NCBI GenBank assembly: GCA_002296055.1
Contig: DBHE01000124.1
Span: 1-27,539 of the forward strand
Source: Pseudomonadaceae bacterium UBA836
GTDB lineage: Bacteria; Pseudomonadota; Gammaproteobacteria; Pseudomonadales; Pseudomonadaceae
Direction: 5' to 3'
Length of the DNA stretch: 27,539 bases
Shown: positions 16,825 through 25,223 of the stretch, in pieces
Layout of the letters: each line of letters starts with the position of its first letter
How positions within the stretch are numbered: position 1 is the first letter of the stretch
Notes under the pieces: model-generated
The model's database searches: none
What the model was told of the DNA's origin: nothing
What the model saw: only the letters and a program-made list of their open reading frames with translations
Made by a program: the position numbers and the translations under genes

Positions 16825-16853
16825 ATCAGTGTGCAACGAGCACTGTGTCAACG
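16825..16853 (-). promoter_or_regulatory. Putative glpD promoter overlapping a GlpR-like site
   Basis: On the - strand TTGACA lies at 16851-16846 and TGATAA at 16828-16823, 17 bases apart; reading the -10 one base later gives GATAAG with an 18-base spacer (4 of 6). Inside the spacer, AGTGCTCGTT (- strand, 16844-16835) matches the E. coli GlpR half-site WATKYTCGWW at 9 of 10 positions. A second, weaker copy (TCTTGTCGTT, 16859-16850) lies just upstream. The outer TTGACAC/GTGTCAA arms (16816-16822 and 16845-16851) form a wider dyad. Control by a GlpR protein encoded elsewhere is an inference. Confidence 0.45.
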
Positions 16854-16966
16854 ACAAGACATCTGCTGTGACCTCGCGCGCAGTCTGCACACACCTCTTG
16901 GCCCCCGCCCGCCCGCAGTTTACCCTTGAGCGCTAGCCAGTTCTCGCCACCTGCAGCGGACGCCAC

Positions 16967-17437
16967 ATGACTCCCGCAACAAAACTGCTCGACAAGTCCA
17001 AGGTTGCCTATCACCTGCACCGCTACACCCACGACCCGCAGGCCGAGTCCTACGGCGGCGAGGCAGCCGACAAGCTCGGCCTGGAGCACCGCCGGGTATT
17101 CAAGACCCTGCTGGCCGCCAGCGAAACCGGTGAACTGCTGGTTGCCGTGGTACCGGTGTCGGACAAGCTGAACCTCAAGGCCCTTGCCGCCGCTGCCAAG
17201 GTCAAGAAAACCGCCATGGCCGACCCGGCGGCAGCGCAGCGCAGCACCGGCTACCTGGTCGGCGGCATCAGCCCACTCGGGCAGAAGAAGCGCCTGCGTA
17301 CCTTTATCGATAGTAGCGCCGCAGACTGGGACAGTATCTTTGTCAGCGGCGGGCGACGGGGGCTGGAGATCGAACTCAAGGCCAGTGACCTGCAGGCCCA
17401 GACCAACGCGCAGCTGTGCGAGCTGTGCCGCGATTGA
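16967..17437 (+). CDS. ybaK: Cys-tRNA(Pro)/Cys-tRNA(Cys) deacylase YbaK (EbsC)
   Basis: YbaK is a free-standing editing enzyme that hydrolyses Cys wrongly attached to tRNA(Pro), acting in trans with prolyl-tRNA synthetase. The 156-residue product covers the whole YbaK/EbsC fold, with the conserved lysine K46 in RVFKTLLA and the glycine-rich [16 protein letters not shown] segment (about 94-109). The length is normal. Although 35 bases upstream of glpK and on the same strand, it has no metabolic link to glycerol use, so shared transcription may be incidental. Confidence 0.94.
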   Translation: MTPATKLLDKSKVAYHLHRYTHDPQAESYGGEAADKLGLEHRRVFKTLLAASETGELLVAVVPVSDKLNLKALAAAAKVKKTAMADPAAAQRSTGYLVGGISPLGQKKRLRTFIDSSAADWDSIFVSGGRRGLEIELKASDLQAQTNAQLCELCRD

Positions 17438-17472
17438 CCCACACCTACACCCACTTGATCAGGACACCCGAT

Positions 17473-18954
17473 ATGGCCAAGCCGATCCTCGCCATTGACC
17501 AGGGCACCACCAGCAGCCGCGCTATTCTGTTTGCCGCCGATGGCAACCCGCAGCACAGCGCCCAGCAGGAGTTTGCCCAGCACTTCCCCGCAGACGGCTG
17601 GGTCGAGCACGATGGCGAAGACATCTGGCAATCCACGCTCGCCGTCTGTCGTGAGGTCCTCGACAAGGCAAACATCAGCGCCAGCGACGTCGCCGGCATC
17701 GGCATTACCAACCAGCGCGAAACCACCCTGCTGTGGGACGCCGAAAGCGGCGAGCTGCTGCACCGTGCCATTGTCTGGCAAGATCGCCGCACCGCTGAGT
17801 TCTGCGCCCGCCTCAAGGCCGACGGGCATGAGGCGCTGATCAGCGAACGCACTGGCCTGCTGATCGACCCCTACTTTTCGGCCACCAAGCTACGCTGGCT
17901 GCTGGATGAGGTGCCCGACGCCCGCGCGCGTGCCGAACGCGGCGAGCTGCGCTTTGGCACCGTGGACTGCTTCCTGCTTTGGCGTCTGTCCGGCGGCAAG
18001 GTGCACCGCACCGACGCCACCAACGCCTCGCGTACCATGCTGTTCAACATCCACACCCAGCAGTGGGATGAAGACCTGCTCAAGCTGCTCGATATTCCAG
18101 CCAGCCTGCTGCCCGAGGTGATGGACAGCGCCGCCGACTTTGGCCAGACCGACGCCAGCGTGCTGGGTGCCAGCGTGCCCGTGTGCGGTATAGCCGGCGA
18201 CCAGCAGGCCGCGCTGATCGGCCAGGCGTGTTTCAGCCCCGGCATGGTCAAGAGCACTTACGGCACCGGCTGCTTTATGGTGATGAACACCGGCGACACC
18301 CCCATCCGCTCGCAGAACCGGCTACTGACCACCGTTGGCTATCGCCTCAAGGGGCAGACCACCTACGCGCTGGAAGGCAGCATCTTTGTCGCCGGGGCTG
18401 CGATTCAGTGGCTGCGCGACGGCCTCAAGCTGATTCAGCACGCCGGCGAGACTGAAGCCCTGGCACGCCAGGCCGGCGACCAAACCGGCGTGTATCTGGT
18501 GCCCGCCTTCACCGGCCTTGGCGCGCCCTACTGGGACCCAACCGCCCGCGGTGCCATTTTCGGTCTGACCCGCGACACCGGCATCGCCCAGATCGTTGCC
18601 GCTGGCCTGCAGTCGGTCTGCTTCCAGACCCGCGATCTGCTCGACGCCATGCAGGCAGACGGCGCCCAAAACACCGCCGCCCTGCGCGTGGACGGCGGCA
18701 TGGTCATCAACAATTGGGTCGTGCAGGAGCTGGCCAACATCCTGGGCGTGACCGTTGACCGGCCCCAAGTCACCGAAACCACCGCCCTGGGCGCCGCCTA
18801 CCTGGCAGGCCTGCAGCTGGGCGTATTCAAAAACCTGGAAGACATCGCCAGCCACTGGGCGTGCGAACGCACCTTTACCCCAGCCATGCCGGAGGCACAG
18901 CGCAATGCACTATACGAAGGCTGGCTGGACGCAATTAGACGGGTGCGGGAGTAG
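17473..18954 (+). CDS. glpK: Glycerol kinase
   Basis: GlpK phosphorylates glycerol with ATP to sn-glycerol 3-phosphate, the substrate of the GlpD encoded nearby. The 493-residue product begins [20 protein letters not shown], the phosphate-1 loop of the FGGY kinase family. It contains the substrate segments [12 protein letters not shown] and [11 protein letters not shown], the adenosine-binding [13 protein letters not shown], and [15 protein letters not shown] (about 259-273). AGGA at 17461-17464 supports the ATG at 17473 over an upstream in-frame start that would overlap ybaK. In Pseudomonas glpK usually lies beside glpF and glpR; neither is in this window, so glycerol uptake must be encoded elsewhere. 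Confidence 0.97.
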   Translation: MAKPILAIDQGTTSSRAILFAADGNPQHSAQQEFAQHFPADGWVEHDGEDIWQSTLAVCREVLDKANISASDVAGIGITNQRETTLLWDAESGELLHRAIVWQDRRTAEFCARLKADGHEALISERTGLLIDPYFSATKLRWLLDEVPDARARAERGELRFGTVDCFLLWRLSGGKVHRTDATNASRTMLFNIHTQQWDEDLLKLLDIPASLLPEVMDSAADFGQTDASVLGASVPVCGIAGDQQAALIGQACFSPGMVKSTYGTGCFMVMNTGDTPIRSQNRLLTTVGYRLKGQTTYALEGSIFVAGAAIQWLRDGLKLIQHAGETEALARQAGDQTGVYLVPAFTGLGAPYWDPTARGAIFGLTRDTGIAQIVAAGLQSVCFQTRDLLDAMQADGAQNTAALRVDGGMVINNWVVQELANILGVTVDRPQVTETTALGAAYLAGLQLGVFKNLEDIASHWACERTFTPAMPEAQRNALYEGWLDAIRRVRE

Positions 18955-18959
18955 GCAGC

Positions 18960-19472
18960 ACGGGATCCCGCCTGCGCGGAAGTGACGACTGAGCACTAAT
19001 CCGCTCAGCGAACTAACGCCCCACACCACACACTGTCATCCCCGCGAAGGCGGGGATCCAGACAGGGTTCCGAGCCAGCACTGGATTCCCGCCTGCGCGG
19101 GAATGACGATTGCTGCTAATCCGCTCACCCAACTAACGCCCCACCCCCACACCGCGTCATCCCCGCGAAGGCGGGGACCCAGATCGGGGTCCAAAGCACC
19201 ACTGGATTCCCGCCTACGCGGGAGTGACGATTGGCTGCAAATCCGGTCACCCAACTAACGCCCCAACCCCATACTCCGTCATCCCCGCGCAGGCGGGGAT
19301 CCAGACAGGGCTCCGCAGCAGCACTGGATTCCCGCCTGAGCGGGAATGACGATTGGGTGCTAATCCGGTCACCCCACTAACGCCCCAACCCCATACACCG
19401 TCATCCCCGCGAAGGCGGGGATCCAGACAGGGTTCCGAGCCAGCAGTGGATTCCCGCCTGCGCGGGAATGAC
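18960..19472. repeat. Tandem array of 4.5 palindromic repeat units (period 121-122 bases)
   Basis: Four complete 73-base palindromic elements start at 19035, 19156, 19278 and 19400, preceded by a right half-element at 18960-18986. Each has a left arm beginning GTCATCCCCGCG, carrying GCGGGGATCCAG, and a right arm CTGGATTCCCGCC followed by GCGGGAATGAC. The arms are about 27 bases and nearly complementary, with a loop of about 19 bases. The 48-49 base spacers are also alike (core AATCCG, TCACCCAACTAACGCCCC), so whole units were duplicated in tandem. The inner ATTCCC-N8-GGGAAT core resembles dRS3-like and REP-like dispersed repeats known from other proteobacteria. The array lies between the 3' ends of convergent glpK and efeM, where such hairpins could also stop transcription from both sides. 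No transposase is nearby. Confidence 0.93.
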
Positions 19473-19565
19473 GTTGGAGTGTGGAGCCGCGGGAATGATC
19501 AGTGTGAGGGCGGCGTGAGTGACGGCGAAGTCTCAGGCCTGCCGGAATGACGCCGTCAGCTGAGG
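19473..19565. other. Degenerate edge of the repeat array before the efeM stop codon
   Basis: This 93-base stretch holds fragments of the right arm: CCGCGGGAATGA at 19487-19498 and GCCGGAATGACG at 19541-19552. I read them as decayed remains of further repeat copies. No gene, promoter or T-rich terminator was seen. Together with 18955-18959 it completes the gene-free interval between glpK and efeM. Confidence 0.5.
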
Positions 19566-20399
19566 TTAATCCAGCCCCAGCATCCCGCGCAGCGTGGACA
19601 GCTCCTCGGCCAATACCGTCACCGGCCCAACCAGAGCACGGCGGTCGCGTTCGCTGACCTTGTCGTAGGTCTGGAAACCCTTGCTGGCATCGCCTTCGCT
19701 CAGGTGGTAATTGGCCAGGGTGTCATCAAGCGCGGCAAAGTTGCTTTCAATCCGCGCGACAAAGGCCGGATCGTCCTGCTCGACCAGAGGTTTGACCAGC
19801 TCGAAGATTTTCTTGGAGCCATCCAGGTTGCCCTGGAAATCCCACAGATCGGTGTGGCTGTAACGGTCTTCCTCGCCGGAGACCTTGGTCGCAGCCACTT
19901 CTTCCATCAGTGCAGCAGCACCACCGACAACCGCTTCCGGCGGAAAGGTGAGGCCCTGCACGCGCTGCTCCAGATCGTTCACATCGCTCATCAGGCGATC
20001 GGCATACGCATCCATGCCGTCGGTGCTGCGCTCATGGAACAGACCGTACTCCAGACGGTGAAAACCGGTAAAGGTCGGGTCCTGCACGCCGTGCTCGTAG
20101 TCGTCTTCACGGGCGTCGATGCTGGCGTCCAGATCGGCAAACAGCTCGGCAATGGGCTCGATGCGCTCGTAGTAAACGCGGCTGGGGGCATACAGCGCCT
20201 GGGCGCGCGCAAGGTCACCGGCCTTGACCGCGTCGGTAAAGGCGCGGGTGTGCTCGGTGAACTGCTCAAGATTATCGAGCACATAGAGTTTGTAATCGGT
20301 AATTGGCGCCACCAGCGCCTGCGGCGCGACGGCGGCTTGGGCCTGCAGCGCGCCCAGACTCAGAGCGGCGGCAAGCAGAACACGACGGGAAATCAGCAT
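19566..20399 (-). CDS. efeM: Periplasmic iron-uptake protein EfeM (imelysin / M75 family, no cupredoxin domain)
   Basis: This is a secreted protein of the EfeO/EfeM imelysin family, thought to bind iron in the periplasm and deliver it to the EfeU permease. The 277-residue product has a signal peptide (MLISRRVLLAAALSLGALQAQA, about 1-22), then only the helical imelysin domain, including the metal motif HxxE as H114-R-L-E117 in GFHRLEYGLF. The ATG at 20399 is supported by AGGAGA six bases upstream; the frame extends 12 codons further but those lack a signal-peptide logic. It follows efeB by 32 bases and ends the operon. Lacking the cupredoxin domain, it corresponds to EfeM of Pseudomonas rather than E. 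coli EfeO. Confidence 0.9.
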   Translation of the reverse strand: MLISRRVLLAAALSLGALQAQAAVAPQALVAPITDYKLYVLDNLEQFTEHTRAFTDAVKAGDLARAQALYAPSRVYYERIEPIAELFADLDASIDAREDDYEHGVQDPTFTGFHRLEYGLFHERSTDGMDAYADRLMSDVNDLEQRVQGLTFPPEAVVGGAAALMEEVAATKVSGEEDRYSHTDLWDFQGNLDGSKKIFELVKPLVEQDDPAFVARIESNFAALDDTLANYHLSEGDASKGFQTYDKVSERDRRALVGPVTVLAEELSTLRGMLGLD

Positions 20400-20431
20400 G
20401 TTGGTCTCCTGAAAGATCGGATGAATATCAG

Positions 20432-21754
20432 TCACGCACCACGGATTGCATCGGCAGCAGCCAGCATGCCGCTGCCCAGATAATCGCCAGCCTGCACACC
20501 CGGCAGAGTAAAGAAGTAGCCCCCGCCCACCGGCTTGATGTACTCCTCCAGCGGCTCGCCATCCAGGCGCTTCTGCACGGTGATAAAGCCGGCCTGAAGG
20601 TCAGCTTGATAGGCGATGAACAACAGCCCCATATCCAGCTGGCCGTTGGCTTCGACGCCATTGGAGTAGTTAAACGGGCGACGCAGGATCAGGTTGCGCT
20701 CGCTGCCGTGGGTACGCGGGTTAGCCAGGCGGATATGCGAGTCCAGCGGCGTGACGCTGCCATCTGGGTCACCGGCGTACTGCGGCAGGTCGTGCTCGAC
20801 ACCACCGTGCATCGGCGAGCCACTGTCACGGCGACGGCCGAAGATTGCCTCCTGCTCCTGCAGCGGCGTGCGGTCCCAGCGCTCGACAAAGTTGCGGATC
20901 AGCCGCACCGCCTGATAGCTGCCGTTGTGCGCCCAGGCCGGCTCGTCATTGTTCCGGTCCACCCAGACCAGTTGCTGCATCAGCGGGCGGTCATCAGCCG
21001 GCGGATTGGCTGTGCCATCGCGGAAACCAAGAAAATTGCGCGCGCTCTCGGTCTCGCCGTTGGGGCGCGGCGCCATCACCGGCACACTGCCCTCCTGCTT
21101 CCAGCGCACCATCAGCAAGCCGGGGGTGTTCTTGATGATGTCGCGCAGCGCATGGATAGTGGTGCCTTCACTATTGGCGCAAAACTGCAGCGAGATATCG
21201 CCGTGGCAACGCGCGGCGTCCAGCGCATCATTCGGAAACGCCGTCATGCGCTCCAGCTGACGCGGCTTGACCTCAGTCAGGCCAAAGCGCTCGTCAAACA
21301 GCGAGGCGCCAACCGACAGCGTAATGGTCAGGCCATCCGGGTCGATGGTCGGGCCAAGAATGCCGGAGTCGACCGGCGGATAGCGCGGGTCACGCTGCTC
21401 GTAGCTGCCACCCTGGGTGAGAAAGGCAATGCGCTCGCTCAGCGTGCGCAGCAGCTGCTCCAGCCCCGCACGGTCGCGCGCCAGCACATCAAAGGCCACC
21501 AGCATGCCTACCGCCGGGCGCGGGGTAGTGATGCCCTGCTGCTTGTCACCGTGCCACGGGTAGGCTTGCCCGGTGGTCGCGCTGGTAGGGGCATCAGCCA
21601 CCTCGGCCGCGTGCGCCGGCTGACTCGCCAGCGCACCGCCACTCAGGCTCGCAGCCGCGATACCGGCCCCGGCAGCGCCAAGGCCCTGCAGAAAACGCCG
21701 ACGATCCAGCCCGGCGAACGGGCAACCTTGGGATGAAGTGTCATGCTTACTCAT
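20432..21754 (-). CDS. efeB: Tat-exported deferrochelatase / DyP-type heme peroxidase EfeB
   Basis: EfeB is a periplasmic DyP-type heme peroxidase of the EfeUOB system, proposed to oxidise ferrous iron or to release iron from heme. The 440-residue product has a twin-arginine signal ([10 protein letters not shown] at 17-26, then a hydrophobic alanine-rich core to about residue 50). The DyP motif GFRDGTAN is at 243-250 with catalytic D246, and the proximal heme ligand is likely H340 ([10 protein letters not shown]). The length is normal for EfeB. AGGA precedes the ATG by about nine bases. The gene begins 11 bases after efeO. Confidence 0.95.
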   Translation of the reverse strand: MSKHDTSSQGCPFAGLDRRRFLQGLGAAGAGIAAASLSGGALASQPAHAAEVADAPTSATTGQAYPWHGDKQQGITTPRPAVGMLVAFDVLARDRAGLEQLLRTLSERIAFLTQGGSYEQRDPRYPPVDSGILGPTIDPDGLTITLSVGASLFDERFGLTEVKPRQLERMTAFPNDALDAARCHGDISLQFCANSEGTTIHALRDIIKNTPGLLMVRWKQEGSVPVMAPRPNGETESARNFLGFRDGTANPPADDRPLMQQLVWVDRNNDEPAWAHNGSYQAVRLIRNFVERWDRTPLQEQEAIFGRRRDSGSPMHGGVEHDLPQYAGDPDGSVTPLDSHIRLANPRTHGSERNLILRRPFNYSNGVEANGQLDMGLLFIAYQADLQAGFITVQKRLDGEPLEEYIKPVGGGYFFTLPGVQAGDYLGSGMLAAADAIRGA

Positions 21755-21765
21755 GCAATACAGTC

Positions 21766-22893
21766 CTAATTGGCCGCTGCAAGCAGCGGATTGACGTTGG
21801 CCAGCTGCGCAGCCAGCGCCTCAGTCAGCGGCAGTACGCTTGGCGCACTGCCCTCAGAAACCTCTGCGGCCAGTGCTTGATTGGCCTCGGCCAATTGCGC
21901 CGCCTGCTCGGGGTGCGCCTGCTCCAGCACCGGCGCCACCAGGCTGACGACCTTGTCTACGCCCTGCTGCAGGTTCATCAGATCGGCTCTGGCCAGCTCA
22001 CCAAGCTGCGCCTGCCCCTGCTGCTGGTCATGCCAGGCTTGCAACACCCGCCCGGCACCGCGCGCCAGCTGCGGCGCGGGCACGCCCTCGGCGCGCAGTC
22101 GTGCGCGCAGATCAGTCACATCGCGATTGAGCTGTTCGGCTACCGGCAACAATCCATCCAGGCTTTTCTGCTCAAACAGGCCGTAAGCCAGCCGCTGAAA
22201 ACCCATGAACTCAGGGTCCTGCTCGCGCTGGGCAAAGTAGTCGGCACGAGCGTTGAGGCGCTGATCCAGATCGCTGAACAAGCCAACGGCTAGGGCCATC
22301 TGCTGGTCCACTGCACGGGCATCTCGATACGCCTGCTGAGCAGCCGCCAGATCACCCGCCGCGATCTGCTGCTGCAGCTGCTCGGCAGCCTGCGCCAGAG
22401 CGCGGCCCCGCAGGGTCAGGTACACCTGGTATTCAGCCAGCGGCCCGATCAGCGCGCGGGCAGACACTTCGGTCACGCGCTCACTACCATCACCCTCGGT
22501 TACCGTCAGTGTGCCGCGCGGGTTGCTCAGCAGGCCGCAGGTCATAGCGTATTCACCGGGTGTCAGCTGCGCGGTGAGCTGCTGGTGCATGCCAGGTGCA
22601 ATATTCTCGCGCTCTTCCAGCACCATCACGCCATCGAGAATTTCCCACTCAATGGCCCGCTCCGAGCCGTTGATCACGGTGAAGCGCCGCTTGCCGGCCG
22701 GCACAGAAATCGCGTTAGGCTCGCAGCCCTTGGCGGTGACCGTCACCTCAGTGCTGCCGGCGTGCTGCGCAGACGACTTGCCGCCCAACGAGAAATAGAA
22801 CAGCGCTAGCGCGCCCAGCATCAGCAGCGCGGCCGCCACCAGGCCGGCCCGCAAGGCCAGGCGACTGGGTGCAGAAACAGGAGAATCAGACAT
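21766..22893 (-). CDS. efeO: Iron-uptake protein EfeO with N-terminal cupredoxin domain; imelysin HxxE motif degenerate
   Basis: EfeO is the periplasmic partner of the EfeU permease. The 375-residue product has an N-terminal membrane anchor or uncleaved signal (about 12-35). A cupredoxin domain (about 45-135) keeps the expected metal residues: C57 in GCEPN, the EWEIL and EERENIAPG segments, and M117/C119 in [14 protein letters not shown]-terminal helical imelysin domain (about 145-375) follows. At the place where family members have HxxE in GFHRxEYGLF, this protein reads [10 protein letters not shown] (Q233, A236), so both metal-motif residues are replaced. The protein is otherwise full length and not frameshifted. 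It sits between efeU (54-base gap) and efeB. Confidence 0.92.
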   Translation of the reverse strand: MSDSPVSAPSRLALRAGLVAAALLMLGALALFYFSLGGKSSAQHAGSTEVTVTAKGCEPNAISVPAGKRRFTVINGSERAIEWEILDGVMVLEERENIAPGMHQQLTAQLTPGEYAMTCGLLSNPRGTLTVTEGDGSERVTEVSARALIGPLAEYQVYLTLRGRALAQAAEQLQQQIAAGDLAAAQQAYRDARAVDQQMALAVGLFSDLDQRLNARADYFAQREQDPEFMGFQRLAYGLFEQKSLDGLLPVAEQLNRDVTDLRARLRAEGVPAPQLARGAGRVLQAWHDQQQGQAQLGELARADLMNLQQGVDKVVSLVAPVLEQAHPEQAAQLAEANQALAAEVSEGSAPSVLPLTEALAAQLANVNPLLAAAN

Positions 22894-22947
22894 CAGAAGA
22901 CACTCGCAAGCAATTAAAAACCGCGGTTAAAAACAAAGCTCAGCCAA

Positions 22948-23784
22948 TCAGCCCCGGGCTGCAGACGGCGCTGGCAGCGCCTGGCCGCGCGGCCAAAAGA
23001 ACCCGCACAGCGCCAGAGCCAAATACCCGAGATAGGCCACCAGCTCGCTCACGCTCGGCGTGGGGTAATAGCCAAAGATGCCTGCAAACAGGCTGCCCAG
23101 TGCGGTGTCCAACGGCAGCCAGTCACTCAGATCAAAGACCACGGCCTGAGCGTGATTCCACAGGCCCGCTTCATGCAGCGCACGCACCGAGCCGGCAAAC
23201 AGCCCGGCGGCCACCAGCAGGATGAACAGCCCGGTCAAACGGAAGAAGTGTTTGAGGTTCAGGCGCAGACTGCCTCGGTAGAAGGCCCACCCCACCAGCG
23301 CCGCACAGAGCACACCCAAGAGTGCACCCAGTGGCGCACCGTGGCTCTGGCTTTGCTGGAATACCGCCAATAGGAAGAAGATTGACTCCAGCCCCTCGCG
23401 GGCCACCGCCAGAAACACCATGCCGATTAGCGCCCAGGTGTGCTGGCGCCCGTGGGCAAACGCCTGATCCAGCGCCCCGGTCAGCTCTCCGCGCAGGCCC
23501 TGCGCAGCGCGGCGCATCCAGAACACCATCCAGGTCAGCATCGCCACGGCAACAAAGCCCACCAGTGCTTCAAACAGCTCCTGCTGGCGTTGCGGAAACT
23601 CCGCGCTGACAAACTGCAGGCCAGCGCCGGCCAACAGCGCGAGGCTGACGGCCAGGAAAATACCGATCCACACCAGCGGCATCCAGGCGGCGCGCCCGGT
23701 TTGGCGCAGATAGGTCGCAATAATGCCAACGATCAGCGCGGCCTCTAGGCCTTCGCGCAGCATGATAAGAAAGGGAACCAGCAT
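22948..23784 (-). CDS. efeU: Ferrous/ferric iron permease EfeU (FTR1 family)
   Basis: EfeU is the inner-membrane iron channel of the EfeUOB system, related to yeast Ftr1. The 278-residue product has about seven membrane helices and two REXXE iron motifs, REGLE at 10-14 and REGLE at 129-133. A periplasmic loop holds FPQRQQELFE. The C-terminus ends in WPRGQALPAPSAARG. It is the first gene of a four-gene - strand operon efeU-efeO-efeB-efeM. The ribosome site is weak. A promoter with a Fur-like element lies just upstream. Confidence 0.95.
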   Translation of the reverse strand: MLVPFLIMLREGLEAALIVGIIATYLRQTGRAAWMPLVWIGIFLAVSLALLAGAGLQFVSAEFPQRQQELFEALVGFVAVAMLTWMVFWMRRAAQGLRGELTGALDQAFAHGRQHTWALIGMVFLAVAREGLESIFFLLAVFQQSQSHGAPLGALLGVLCAALVGWAFYRGSLRLNLKHFFRLTGLFILLVAAGLFAGSVRALHEAGLWNHAQAVVFDLSDWLPLDTALGSLFAGIFGYYPTPSVSELVAYLGYLALALCGFFWPRGQALPAPSAARG

Positions 23785-23799
23785 GAGAGAAACCGCAGA

Positions 23800-23846
23800 T
23801 GAGAATTAGTACGCCAGAATGATACCTGTAACAAAATATGTAACAA
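23800..23846 (-). promoter_or_regulatory. Putative promoter of the efe operon with a Fur-like element
   Basis: On the - strand TTGTTA (23846-23841, 4 of 6) and TATCAT (23824-23819, 5 of 6) are 16 bases apart. About five bases downstream of the -10, TGAGAATTAGTACGC (+ strand 23800-23814) matches the left half of the Fur 7-1-7 motif TGATAAT-N-ATTATCA at 6 of 7 positions, and the right half poorly. A direct repeat TAACAAAATATGTAACAA (23829-23846) overlaps the -35. Iron repression is expected for this operon, but the box is only a partial match. Confidence 0.4.
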
Positions 23847-23973
23847 GTCATCATTGCGTATCTATTTTGGAAACACTGATTTCACAAAGAGGCGCCTTGC
23901 GCGCCGCCCTCGCCTGCATAGCCGTCAGGGAATTCCACACACCCTGTGCGAGAGCTCAAATGCGTAGGTACGG

Positions 23974-24011
23974 AGGCGCGCTGCTTATCAGGACAGCGAC
24001 AGCGCGCGCCT
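23974..24011. other. Imperfect dyad downstream of moeA
   Basis: GGCGCGCTG and CAGCGCGCGCC are opposed arms, with one extra base, around about 17 loop bases, just beyond the moeA stop. No T-run follows on the - strand, so it is at best a weak terminator. The remaining gap to efeU holds only the efe promoter region. Confidence 0.3.
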
Positions 24012-24017
24012 GGCGCT

Positions 24018-25223
24018 CTATCCGAGTAGCCCGGAGAACGATAGATAGTGCACCAAGTCGCCCGCTGCAAAGGTCTCCCCTGCCGGCACGCAGACCAACC
24101 CGGTGGCCTGACTTGCGCTGCTGAGTACCCCGGAGCTTTGATTGCCAGCCAACTGCACCGCCCCCTGCTCCACCCGTGCACGCAGGTACTCATCGCGGCT
24201 CCCAGCCTCGGCCCAGGCGAAAGCGGCTGGCAGCGCCAACTGCACCGAATCCGTGTCCAATGCCCCGAGCCTCGTCAGCAGATACGGACGCACCAGCAAT
24301 AAAAAGGTAACCAGAGTAGCCGCCGGGTTGCCCGGCAGGCCGAGCACGGGGGTATCGGCGTAGGCGGCCAGGGTAAAGGGTTTGCCGGGCTTGATGGCCA
24401 GCTTCCACAGATCCACAGTGCCGCCGCCGCGCAGGGCCTGTCCAAGACAATCAGCCTCGCCAACCGAGACACCGCCGGAGGTGATAATCACATCGGCTTC
24501 AGCGCTTAGCTCACGCAAGCGTGCGTGGGTAGCAGGCAGGTCATCCGGCAGGATGCCGGCATCCAGCACGGTCTGGCCCATGCTCTTGAGCAGCCCGATC
24601 AAGGTAAAACGGTTGCTGTTGTAGATTTGCCCCGGCGCCAGCGCGGCGCCCGGCTCCACCAGCTCATCACCGGTCGACACCACCGCCACCCGCAGCGGCT
24701 GACGCACCGATACCTCGGCCAGGCCAACCGAGGCAATCACGCCCAGCTCTTGCGGGCGCAAACGTGTACCGGCGGCGATCACCTCTGTGCCAGCTACAAT
24801 ATCCTGCCCGCGCCGGCGCACGTTCTGGCCGGGCACCACAGACTGTTGCAGCTGCGCAATCTCCCCCTGCTGCACAACGTTTTCCTGCATCTGCACCGCA
24901 TCGGCGCCCGCGGGCATTGGCGCACCCGTAAAGATACGCGCACAGGTGCCGGCCTGCAGTGGCTGCGGCGCCATGCCTGCGGTAATGCGCTGGCTGACCG
25001 GCAGGCCGCCAGCCATGGCCGCAGGCAGGTCGCTGCTGGCTAGCGCGTAGCCGTCCATCGCGCTGTTGTCCCAGGGCGGCACATCCGCCGCAGCGATAAC
25101 CGGCTCGGCCAACACACAACCCAAAGCCTCCGCCAGTGGCACCTTGACGATAGCGCTCGGCGGGTGCTCGGCAGCACTGGCCAGCAAGCGCTCCAGGGCG
25201 GTAGCGACCGGCAGCAGACTCAT
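24018..25223 (-). CDS. moeA: Molybdopterin molybdenumtransferase MoeA
   Basis: MoeA inserts molybdate into adenylylated molybdopterin to form the molybdenum cofactor. The 401-residue product has the family domains in order: PWDNSAMDGYAL near the N-terminus, IFTGAPMPAGADAV, the molybdopterin-binding core with VSTGDELVEPG, SNRFTLIGLLKSMG, ITSGGVSVGEADC and GLPGNPAA, and a C-terminal beta domain. I chose the ATG at 25223 because it overlaps the moaB stop as ATGA, implying coupling; five further upstream codons would run into moaB without a ribosome site. Length is normal. Confidence 0.95.
   Translation of the reverse strand: MSLLPVATALERLLASAAEHPPSAIVKVPLAEALGCVLAEPVIAAADVPPWDNSAMDGYALASSDLPAAMAGGLPVSQRITAGMAPQPLQAGTCARIFTGAPMPAGADAVQMQENVVQQGEIAQLQQSVVPGQNVRRRGQDIVAGTEVIAAGTRLRPQELGVIASVGLAEVSVRQPLRVAVVSTGDELVEPGAALAPGQIYNSNRFTLIGLLKSMGQTVLDAGILPDDLPATHARLRELSAEADVIITSGGVSVGEADCLGQALRGGGTVDLWKLAIKPGKPFTLAAYADTPVLGLPGNPAATLVTFLLLVRPYLLTRLGALDTDSVQLALPAAFAWAEAGSRDEYLRARVEQGAVQLAGNQSSGVLSSASQATGLVCVPAGETFAAGDLVHYLSFSGLLG

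Noticed and set aside
18960..19472. Possible CRISPR array
   Set aside because: The repeats are 73-base palindromes and the spacers are similar to one another in sequence; CRISPR spacers are unique and repeats are shorter. No cas genes are present.
19036..19550. Open reading frames across the repeats on both strands (with peptide patterns such as VIPAQAGIQ and SPRRRGSR)
   Set aside because: They are translations of the palindromic repeats. These peptide patterns recur as spurious proteins in databases wherever the repeat occurs.
21766..22893. efeO as a pseudogene because of the lost HxxE motif
   Set aside because: The frame is complete, the cupredoxin residues are intact and the operon spacing is normal, so substitution within a working gene is more likely than decay.
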